From Manihot esculenta (Eukaryota > Streptophyta > Magnoliopsida > Malpighiales > Euphorbiaceae), in contig NC_035170.2 of assembly GCF_001659605.2 (NCBI RefSeq), positions 4,464,001-4,528,000 on the forward strand: a stretch of DNA of 64,000 nt, read 5' to 3'. The stretch's first letter is position 1. The number at the start of each line of letters is the position of its first letter. The translations under genes and the position numbers were made by a program. Below the pieces are notes generated by a model. That model was not told the DNA's origin. It did no database searches and saw only the letters and a program-made list of their open reading frames with translations. Below are positions 21,873-32,534 of the stretch, one piece after another.

Positions 21873-22017
21873 GAGATACGGGAGACACGGGAGTCCATGC
21901 TCCAGCAATATCCATATCTGTTTTAAGGTTAGGTTTTCCCCATTGCTATGTTTATGTGTTTATGTGTGTCGTTGTTTGAGGAACATTCGGGGACAAATGG
22001 TCTGAAGGGGGGGAGAA

Positions 22018-23498
22018 TGTAATACCCGGCTCGAGTCCGGCCTCAGAATTCCTGTAGTTTGGTGGAATCTCGGGAGTCGGAACCCTCGAGAAGGGTAATA
22101 CATATGTTTTTCTTATGTATTTTGACTTGTTTGAAGGTTTTAAGTATAAAGGAAAATGAGTTTTTGAAAGAAAAGAGCCAAGGGAGAAAATGGCAAGTTC
22201 GGCCGCCGAAGGTGACTTTCGGCCGCCGAACCTTGCATGGTTTCGGATTCACGTTTGGCCGCCGAAGGTGGTCTGGCCAGCCACCTATAAAAGGGTGCCA
22301 AGTCGGTGGAAGGATGATATTTTGCTTCCATCTTCAGCCAGAGGTGAGTCCAACACCCTCCCTAGTTGACTTTCATGATCTTGCTCAAATCGTGTAAGGT
22401 TTTGAAGAGTTTTCATGTGTTTTTGAAGGTTTTGAGAGTTTTGAGCAAAAGAACCAAGTTTTGAAGTTTGGAGAGTTGTGAGGAGATTTCTCCATATCTC
22501 CACGTTAGGATCACTTGATCTCTTGTTTGGAAGAGGTACGGACTAGAGGAACCCCAGAGAGCAGCAGTGAGCACTGTTTCAGAACCTGCAGAGTTAGTAC
22601 AGAGTCAGCCAGAGGTGAGTGGAACTTCTCTTTTCAGAACTAAACTGCTTTGAGCATATGTCATGCATCATCAGATGATAGTAGGATGTTTGCATTAGTT
22701 TCACGAAGATGACGCATTGCATAATATGATGTATATGAGGCTGTGGATAGACCAAGGCGACTCCAATAGCCCAAGCTCTGTTATAAGACCTGGCCTGGCC
22801 AGGCAGCCATCTGTAGGTAAGACCTGACTAGAGCAGGCAGCAGAGATAGTAAGACCTGGCTGGGCCAGGCAGGCAGAGTTGTAAGACCTGGCCGGGCCAG
22901 GCATATTGAGGTTGTAAGACCTGGCTAGGCCAGACATCCTTTCAGTGGGATTTTTGGTGGTCATGTCTATCCCTGAGATGATGTGATGTAGTGCATTTCA
23001 TGAGATCATGTTTTCAAATTATGGTTTCTAGTTCTGCTCATTGGGCTTGTATAGCTCATCCCTCTCCCCTATCCCCCAGGTTTGCAGGTTCAGAGTCCAG
23101 AGGGAGTCCAGCAGGGTTTGCAAGAAGAAGAGTTATGTAATAGCTAGTGTGGACATGTACATGTAAAGAGATAATGTATAGTGTGTAGCTTTGTGCTTGA
23201 CTTATAAGAGTTGTAATCCCTTGTTGTAGACTCATGATCAGTTTATGTATGTTTCTTTTATTGTTAATGAATATGAGAAAACCAGGCTTAACATTATGAG
23301 TTGATAGACCAGAAATAGTGCATGCACAGGTTAAGCCCTGGAGGAAAGAAAAGTTTTAATGGTTTGAAAGAAACCATATGATCATGTATGGGATTTCACA
23401 GGTACACAGACAGTATAGCAGGCTTACTACGGGTCCCGGCGACCTTAAGTTGATCTGGATCCTAGTGCCGATAGCAGTTCGGTTTTCGGGCTGTTACA
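22018..23498 (+). repeat. 5' LTR of B, lacking intron 1
   Basis: It runs from TGTAATACCC to TGTTACA, 1481 bp against 2220-2280 in family A. TATAAAA is at 22286 with dyad motifs at 22198-22263. At 22535|22536 the text reads AAGAG|GTACGGACC, which joins the A-type exon 1 end directly to the A-type exon 2 start. The intron 2 donor at 22614 and acceptor ending at 23087 are kept. A minisatellite with GACCTGGCTGGGCCAGGCAG units lies at 22784-22935. Confidence 0.93.
22784..22935 (+). repeat. minisatellite in B LTR (candidate intron 2)
   Basis: There are five units around TAAGACCTGGCTGGGCCAGG with variable spacers. CCTGGC...GCCAGG makes each unit partly palindromic. It sits where A has the CCCATTCTACGTTC units and C has the GACCTGTGTGAGCTCC units. 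Confidence 0.88.
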
Positions 23499-23501
23499 GA
23501 T

Positions 23502-23513
23502 TGGTATCAGAGC
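23502..23513 (+). other. primer-binding site of B (tRNA-Met type)
   Basis: TGGTATCAGAGC begins three bases after the B 5' LTR. Confidence 0.93.
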
Positions 23514-23717
23514 CCTAGGTTCACATGGTCGGACCTATATAGATAAAGTTGGGCTCATAAAGGTTTAGTGGGTCAAGCACAATAGGAAAACATGTCCACT
23601 AGGATAGGATGTTAGTCCTGTCTATCTGATGATGTGCAATGCCATGATGCATGTGCATTTTTTTTATATGTGTTGCTTATGTGCTCTGTTATGTGTTGTT
23701 TTCCAGAGAGAGTTAAG

Positions 23718-26700
23718 ATGCAAGGACCTCATCGATCTGCGAGATTGACTGGAGTCCCACCTGAAAGTGAGGGTACAGCTGCTCGTCCTCCTGCATTGCC
23801 AAGGGCAAGGACTCACAGGTCAAACAGGGAGGGAACGTCAAGAGACCCGAGAAGGTCTTCTGACGAGAGCAGAAGAGGAATAGGTAGAGGGGGAAGATCA
23901 GAAGAAGAGAGAGTTGCTATGGAGGAGGATCAGAGTAGAGATGTACGTATGGGTATAGGAAGGTCAGAAGAAGGTATGGAGGAGTCCCAGGGAGGCGCGC
24001 AGGCCTCGGGGTTTGGCTATCCACCCTTTCCACAGGGCCCCGGGTATCCGATGGGAGGCACGTCGGATTACTCCAGCTTTGCCCCATATCCACCCTACAT
24101 GCCATATATGCCCTATCCTTCCTTCTATCCACCATATCACATGTATCCACCCCCACCTTTTTATCCAAGTTCAGCAGCGCCTGAATCCATAGAAACAGTA
24201 CCTCCACCACCACCACCTGAACCAGTAGCCCCTGTTGTTGAAGCACAACCCAGTTCTTCAGGGGGAAATAAGGTGAAGATGACGGAGTACTTAAAGTTGG
24301 ATGCTCCTAAATTCAACATGGGAGATGATCCCTTTGAGTATCTTAGTGCAGTCAGAATGATAACAAGTGAGTTGGGAGCAGATGAGAGCAGGGCCATTGA
24401 GATGGCAGGGTTCACATTAAAATGCAAGAAAGCCAGAAAATGGTTCAAGAACTATGTGGACCCCAGAATAGACAGTATGACATGGGAAGAGTTCGCCAAT
24501 GAATTTGCTGGGTGGGCTTTCCCTGGCAATTCCAGGGAGCTAAAGGTTGTGGAGTTTGAACAGTTGAGACAGATGGAGGAGATGAGTGTTGATGAGTATA
24601 CAGATAAGTTCCTGGAATTGTTACCATATGTGGGACAGGCGTATGATACGGATCAGAAGAAGGCAAAGAGATATGCCACGAGGCTTCATCCCAGGTATTT
24701 CTCCTTGATTCTCCACGCGGAGAAGGAGAGTTTCCACTCCATTGTGGATGCTGCTCGAAAGATGGAGGCCAGTGCCATAAGTCAGGGAGTAGTCAAGCAA
24801 TCAAAGGCACAGTCTTCTGGTGCTAAACCAGGTTCCTCCTCACAGAGTACGGCAAGTGCGAGCAAAAAGAGATGGGATAAACTCAGAGGAAAGAGAGGCA
24901 AGTTCTGGAACAGGATTAAGACGGGTCTGGGAATGAGCAGCGGCTCCAGCTCTGGCACAGATCTTCCAGTTTGCAATCGGTGTGGGAGACCGCACAGAGG
25001 AGCTTGTTTGTTGGGATCTACAGCCTGCTATAGATGTGGGCAGGAGGGACATTATGCACGGGAATGTCCTCAGGCGACTTTGGTTACACCATCCCAGCAG
25101 ATGACCTCAGGTAGTGTCGTACAGTCAGTAGCTTAAGCCCGACCACCAAGCAGTTGCAGAGGTAGAGGGAGAGGGGCAGCCTCTTCTTCAAGGATGGGTT
25201 CCCGAGGTGCAGGTCCGTCAGCTCCAGCACGGATTTTCACCATGACGCAACAGGAGACAGACACTTCAAACACAGTGGTGTCAGGTACTCTCATCATTGG
25301 GTGTTCTGAGGTGTATGTTTTGATGGACCCCGGTGCTTCTCACTCTTTCATTTCTTCTAGAGCCGCAGAGAGGTTGGGGTTGATTGTATCCGAGTTAGAG
25401 TGTCCTCTCTGGGTCAGTGGACCTAGATGTGACCCATCATTGGCAGAGTCAGTCTGTCAGTTCAGTCCAGTGTTTATTGAGGATAGATGCCTTCCAGCTG
25501 ACCTTGTGGTTCTAGAGTTGACAGATTTTGATGTCATTCTAGGGATGGATTGGTTATCTACCTATAGTGCTACCTTGCACTGCAGGGACAAGGTAGTGAG
25601 TCTCAGAGACCAGGATGGGTCAGAGTGTGTCTTCAGAGGAGACAAGAGAGGGACACCTAGGGGTTTGATATCAGCCCTCCAGGCTCGTAGGATGTTGAGG
25701 AAGGGGTGTCAGGGGTTCCTAGCTTATGTGAGAGAGCTAGACAGTCGGGTTAGGGAACCATCCTCAGTACCAGTTGTTAGAGACTTCCCAGATGTGTTTC
25801 CTGAAGAGCTTCCAGGACTACCACCTGATAGGGAAATAGAGTTTGAGATAGAGTTGATGCCTGGTACCAGACCGATCTCTATTCCTCCCTACAGGATGGC
25901 GCCAATAGAGTTGAGAGAGTTGAAAGAACAGTTACAGGATTTGGTAGCAAAGGGTTTCATCCGCCCGAGTACCTCCCCTTGAGGTGCTCCAGTAGTATTT
26001 GTCAGAAAGAAGGATGGACCACTTAGACTTTGTGTCGACTACAGACAGTTGAACAAAGTCACTATCAAAAACAAGTATCCTTTACCCAGGATCGATGATC
26101 TCTTCGACCAGCTGGTAGGAGCAGGTTGTTTTTCTAAGATAGATCTGAGATCCGGATACCACCAGTTGAAGATCAGAGAAGGAGATGTATCCAAGACTGC
26201 TTTCAGGACCAAATATAGGCATTATGAGTTCCTAGTGATGCCGTTCGGGTTGACTAATGCCCGTGCAGCATTCATGGATCTCATGAACAGGGTTTTCAGG
26301 GAGTACTTGGATCGTTTTGTGATCGTCTTTATATATGATATCTTGGTGTACTCCAGGAATGCGGAGGAGCATGCCCAGCATCTGAGGGTAGTTTTGCAAA
26401 CTTTGAGAGAGCATGGCTTGTATGCCAAGTTCTCCAAGTGTGAGTTCTGGCTGAGGAGCATTTCCTTTTTGGGTCATGTAGTTTCAGAAGAAGGAATAAC
26501 AGTAGATCCCAAGAAGGTAGAGACAGTAGCCAACTGGCCTATACCCACTACAGTGACAGAGATTAAGAGTTTTCTGGGTTTGGCAGGCTACTATCGGAGG
26601 TTCGTGCAGGACTTTTCGAAGATAGCTGCTCCTATGACCAGACTGACCAGGAAGAATCAAAAGTTCGTATGGTCAGAGGATTGTGATGAGAGTTTTGAAG

Positions 26701-28671
26701 AGTTGAAGAGACGGTTGACTTCAGCACCGGTGTTAGCTCTGCCGATTAGTGATGATGATTTCACAGTGTTCTGTGATGCATCCCGAGTGGGGTTAGGTTG
26801 TGTGTTAATGCAGAATGATAGAGTGATAGCTTATGCTTCTAGATAGCTGAAGAGGCACGAGCTGAACTACCCGACACACGATCTTGAGATGGCAGCTGTT
26901 ATCTTTGCACTTAAGATGTGGAGGCATTACCTCTATGGGGTAAAGTGTGAGATCTATACGGATCATAAGAGCCTGCAGCACATCTTGAGTCAGAGAGAGT
27001 TAAACTTGAGGCAGAGACGGTGGGTAGAATTGCTCAGTGATTACGATTGTAAGATCCAATATCATCCGGGTAAGGCTAATGTTGTAGCTGATGCCTTAAG
27101 CCGGAAGTCACTTGGCAGTTTATCCCACATTGCAGTAGAGAGAAGACCGGTGGTGAAGGACCTTTATCGACTCATGGATGAAGGGCTACAGTTGCAGTTA
27201 TCTGGTACAGGTGCTTTGATTGCACAGATGAGAGTTACACCAGTGTTTCTAGAGCAAGTGGCTCTGAAACAGCACGAAGATCCTGAGTTAGTGAAGATTG
27301 CCAGGACTGTTCAGTCTGGCAACAGTGCAGAGTTCAGATTTGACAGTGAGGGAATTCTTCGTCACGGTAAGAGATTATGTGTACCAGATGATAGTAGTTT
27401 GAAGGAAGACATTATGAGGGAAGCTCATAGTGCGAGGTATAGCGTTCACCCTGGAGCCACCAAGATGTATCAAGACCTGAGAAGGGTGTATTGGTGGCCA
27501 GCGATGAAGAAGGAAGTGACACAGTTTGTGTCAGCTTGCGAGACATGTCAAAGGGTGAAGCTAGAACACCAGAAGCCGGCTGGAATGCTTAACCCACTGC
27601 CGATTCCAGAGTGGAAATGGGAGAACATAGCTATGGATTTTGTAGTGGGGTTACCGGGGACGTCCAACAAGCTAGACTCCATATGGGTGATTGTGGACAG
27701 ACTGACGAAATCTGCTCACTTCATTCCAGTCAGGAGCAACTATTCTGTGGACAAGTTGGCATCAGGTCTATGTAGAAGAGATAGTTAAGCTGCATGGAGT
27801 TCCAGTGTCGATAGTATCAGATAGAGGACCGCAGTTCACCTCCAGGTTTTGGCGGAGTCTGCAAGCTGCTATGGGTACAAGATTGGATTTCAGCACTGCT
27901 TTCCATCCACAGACAGACGGTCAGTCAGAGAGGACCATCCAGAGCATAGAAGATATGCTGAGAATGTGTGTGTTAGACTTTGGCGGTTCTTGGAGGCAGC
28001 ATCTACCTCTGGTGGAGTTTGCCTACAACAACAGCCATCATGCTAGCATAGGGATGGCTCCTTATGAAGCTCTATATGGGAGGAAGTGTAGAACACCTGT
28101 TTGCTGGGAAGAGGTAGGAGAGAAGGCTCTTGCAGGGCCAGAGTTAGTTGAGATTACCAGCAAGTTAGTGCCTGTGATCAGAGAGAGGATCAGAACAGCT
28201 GTAAGTAGGCAGAAAAGCTATGCAGACATCCGTAGGAAGCAGATAGAGTTCCAGGAGGGGGATATGGTATTGCTAAAGGTGTCTCCAATGAAGGGAGTGG
28301 TTCCCTTTGGAAAGAAGGGTAAATTAGCTCCACGGTACATAGGTCCCTTTGAGATCTGGCAGAAGATCGGGCCTGTGTCGTATAAGCTAGATTTACCTGC
28401 ATCGATGGAACGAATTCACCCGGTATTTCATGTTTCTATGTTGAGAAAGTTTGTGTCAGATCCAGAGAAGGTTCTTAGTGAGCCTGAGGTGGAAATCTTA
28501 AGCGATCTCACCTATGTAGAGCAGCCAGTGCAGATCATTGACACCCAGATTCGAAAGCTGAGAAACAAGGAGATACCAATGGTGAAAGTCCTGTGGAACC
28601 ACCACAACCTAGAAGAGTGCACCTGGGAGACACGGGAGTCCATGCTCCAGCAATATCCATATCTGTTTTAA
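23718..28671 (+). pseudogene. B gag-pol, three nonsense codons and one frameshift
   Basis: The start at 23718 (MQGPHRSARLTG) follows an acceptor-like TTTTCCAG ending at 23706. Gag with the two knuckles (CNRCGRPHRGAC, then CYRCGQEGHYAREC) ends at TAA 25134-25136 in the gag-protease linker. Protease and the start of RT run from 25194 to TGA 25980-25982 (Trp in other copies). RT continues to TAG 26844-26846. RNase H and the start of integrase end in a frameshift near 27760-27788. Integrase and the chromodomain-like tail are 27805-28671. The RT active site reads FIYD instead of FIDD (codon 26334-26336), so catalysis would be lost even without the stops. Confidence 0.92.
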
Positions 28672-28764
28672 GGTTAGGTTTTCCCCATTGCTATGTGTTT
28701 ATGTGTTTATGTGTGTCGTTGTTTGAGGAACATTCGGGGACGAATGGTCTGAAGGGGGGGAGAA

Positions 28765-30216
28765 TGTAATACCCGGCTCGAGTCCGGCCTCAGAATTCCT
28801 GTAGTTTGGTGGAATCTCGGGAGTCGGAACCCTCGAGAAGGGTAATACATATGTTTTTCTTATGTATTTTGACTTGTTTGAAGGTTTTAAGTATAAAGGA
28901 AAATGAGTTTTTGAAAGAAAAGAGCCAAGGGAGAAAATGGCAAGTTCGGCCGCCGAAGGTGACTTTCGGCCGCCGAACCTTGCATGGTTTCGGATTCACG
29001 TTTGGCCGCCGAAGGTGGTCTGGCCAGCCACCTATAAAAGGGTGCCAAGTCGGTGGAAGGATGATATTTTGCTTCCATCTTCAGCCAGAGGTGAGTCCAA
29101 CACCCTCCCTAGTTGCCTTTCATGATCTTGCTCAAATCGTGTAAGGTTTTGAAGAGTTTTCATGTGTTTTTGAAGGTTTTGAGAGTTTTGAGCAAAAGAA
29201 CCAAGTTTTGAAGTTTGGAGAGTTGTGAGGAGATTTCTCCATATCTCCACGTTAGGATCACTTGATCTCTTGTTTGGAAGAGGTACGGACCAGAGGAACC
29301 CCAGAGAGCAGCAGTGAGCACTGTTTCAGAACCTGCAGAGTTAGTACAGAGTCAGCCAGAGGTGAGTGGAACTTCTCTTTTCAGAACTAAACTGCTTTGA
29401 GCATATGTCATGCATCATCAGATGATAGTAGGATGTTTGCATTAGTTTCACAAAGATGACGCATTGCATAATACGATGTATATGAGGCTGTGGATAGACC
29501 AAGGCGACTCCAATAGCCCAAGCTCTGTTATAAGATCTGGCTGGGCCAGGCAGCCATCTGTAGGTAAGACCTGACTATAGCAGGCAGCAGAGATAGTAAG
29601 ACCTGGCTGGGCCAGGCAGGCAGAGTTGTAAGACCTGGCCGGGCCAGGCAGATTGAGGTTGTAAGACCTGGCTAGGCCAGACATCCTTTCAGTGGGATTT
29701 TTGGTGGTCATGTCTATCCCTGAGATGATGTGATGTAGTGCATTTCATGAGATCATGTTTTCAAATTATGGTTTCTAGTTCTGCTCATTGGGCTTGTATA
29801 GCTCATCCCTCTCCCCTATCCCCCAGGTTTGCAGGTTCAGAGTCCAGAGGGAGTCCAGCAGGGTTTGCAAGAAGAAGAGTTATGTAATAGCTAGTGTGGA
29901 CATGTACATGTAAAGAGATAATGTATAGTGTGTAGCTTTGTGCTTGACTTATAAGAGTTGTAATCCCTTATTGTAGACTCATGATCAGTTTATGTATGTT
30001 TCTTTTATTGTTAATGAATATGAGAAAACCAGGCTTAACATTATGAGTTGATAGACCAGAAATAGTGCATGCACATGTTAAGCCCTGGAGGAAAGAAAAG
30101 TTTTAATGGTTTGACAGAAACCATATGATCATGTATGGGATTTCACAGGTACACAGACAGTATAGCAGGCTTACTATGGGTCCCGGCGACCTTAAGTCGA
30201 TCTGGATCCTAGTGCC
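28765..30216 (+). repeat. 3' LTR of B, main part; last 29 bp at 40015-40043
   Basis: The LTR is cut at ...CTAGTGCC by A2 and resumes after the A2 target duplication with GGTAGCAGTTCGG, ending TGTTACA at 40043. The parts add up to 1481 bp, the same as the 5' LTR. TATAAAA is at 29033. Like its partner it lacks intron 1. Confidence 0.93.
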
Positions 30217-32436
30217 TGTAACGACCCGAAAATCGGACCGCTACCGGCGCTAGGATCCGGGTCGACTTAAGGCCGCCGGGACCCGTACCAAGCCAAACAT
30301 GCATCCTGAAAACCTGCTTAATCCCATACATGATCAACAATATACAAAAAAAATTAAAACTTTTCTTTCCATACTCATCAACCAAACTCAACCTGTGCAT
30401 AAACATTAACATTGATCCCTCTGTGGAATCTCAATAATGCCCCCAAGGGGCGACATAACATACGTTGAGTTGGTTGCATACACATTATAAAAATCTCTAA
30501 GATCATGTATTAAAAGGGATACAACAATCTATGGTCAAGCACGCCACTAACATCCATATACATCATCTCATTACATAACTATACTGATTAAAACTTTACA
30601 TTACAATATGATCATGTCCATTACTAGCTATTACATAAACAACACTTCATTACTCTATCCGGACTCCTGCTCTATCCTGTACCTGCAAGCCTGGGGGTAA
30701 AGGGAGAGGGGTGAGCTAAAAGCCCAGTGAGCTGAACTATTAAAACACATAAATACTATGCTCTTTGAAATGCATCATAACACAAACAATTCACATAAGG
30801 GTTGGGTGAACTTGTCACCAATTAGTCCAAGCTAACATAGTGCCAGGCCGTAGCATGGGGTCCTGGTCTTCCTGTCATACATACATTACTTACCATTAAT
30901 CCAGGGCCTCCTCTGGGCTCCTGGTCTTCGAGTCCACAATCGTGCCAGGCCGTAGAATGGGGTCCTGGTCTTTCATTCCCGTGCCAGGCCGTAGAATGGG
31001 GTCCTGGTCTTCCTGTCATGGACTAATTGGGTCATCCAACATTCACCCACATCAACAACACATGATGCAATGCGGCATATTCGTGAAACTAATGCAATCA
31101 CCCTATTGCATAATCATGATGCATGAAACATGATAAAACATTTAATTTAAAAGATTAAGTTTAGTTCCACTCACCTCTGGCTGACTCTGACAACACCGAA
31201 GCAGCTGAACTCACTGCTGGGGTCCTCGGTTCCTCGGGTCCGAACCTACACAGGTGGACTCAAATGAGGGACCAAACATACTTGGACATAACTCTAAAAT
31301 ACTCCCCAAAAACCCCCTAAAACATCCTGAAAACGTCACATAAAAACATGTAAGAAATGGCTGAACAGGGCACTTTCGGCGGCAGGTTCGGCGGCCGAAA
31401 GTCCCTCCAGAGCCGAAAGTCAGGCAGGTTCGGCGGCACCTTCGGCGGCCGAAACTCCCAGACAGAGACGAAAGTCTTCTTTCGGGGGCAAGCTTCGGCA
31501 GCCGAATGCTGCCTCCACAAGGGGGTTCGGCGGCCGAAACTCCTTCCGGCGGCCGAACCTGGTTTCTGCCAGAAGGGCAGAAACTTGGTTCACATGAACC
31601 TCTTGCCTCCCAAAACCTCAAATCATGCATAAATCTCAACTAAAACATGCATACAAGTTCCTAGGGGTCTCAAGCAGTCATATACCCCAACTACAACACT
31701 TCAAACACACAAAATCCACACACATTGTTCAAAACATCAATATTGACCCATAACTCAACATATAACCTAACATGCATTTCTACCCATAGATCTTGCATAA
31801 AACTTACTTAAAACACATAAGGAGCTTAAGATCGGCCCTTACCTCTTGAAGATCGAGAGGGAGACGACCTAAACTTGGAGATCCACGAAAACGAGCTCCT
31901 GAGTTCCCAAAGCTCGAAAACTTGGTTTAAATGCTCAAAACTTGCAAACGTGAGTTTAAAACTCAAGAAAATGGAAGAGATTTGAGGAAGAACACGAGAG
32001 TTGCAAAAGGGAAGGTCGGAAGCTTGCTGTGGCCGAAAATGGGAGAAAACTCGCCCTTTTCGGCTAAGTGCCCCTTTTATAGGTGGCTGGCCAGGCCACG
32101 TTCGGGGGCCAAATGCGCTTCCGCATCCATGCAATGTTCGGCGGCCGAACTTGACTTTCGGCGGCCGAACCTGGACTTCCCTAACTCATGCTTTCGGGGG
32201 CCTAACGTGCCTCCAAAACGCATGCATGTTCGGCGGCCGAAACTCCTTTCGGCGGCCGAACCTGGGTTTTCCTCCAAGAACTTTTCATGCAAAAACTCAT
32301 TTAATTCATACTTAAAACCATTAAAAACATGAAAACATTTTACAAAAACATGATTTTACCCTTCTAGAGGTCTCCGACATCCGAGATTCCACCGGACGGT
32401 AGGAATTCCTATACCGGAGTCTAGCCGGGTATTACA
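30217..32436 (-). repeat. 3' LTR of A2
   Basis: On the minus strand it begins TGTAATACCC at 32436 after the polypurine tract (CCCCCCC on plus at 32442-32448) and ends GTTACA at 30217. A TATA box lies at 32075-32081 (minus). Candidate intron 1 is 31246-31842. The minisatellite at about 30840-31015 uses GCCAGGCCGTAGAATGGGG-type units on plus. Confidence 0.94.
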
Positions 32437-32534
32437 TTCTCCCCCCCTTAAGAACATTCGTCCCCGAATGTTCCTCAACTAGCACATGCATAGCAAACAA
32501 CATAACATACACATGAAACACATAGAGACTAACC

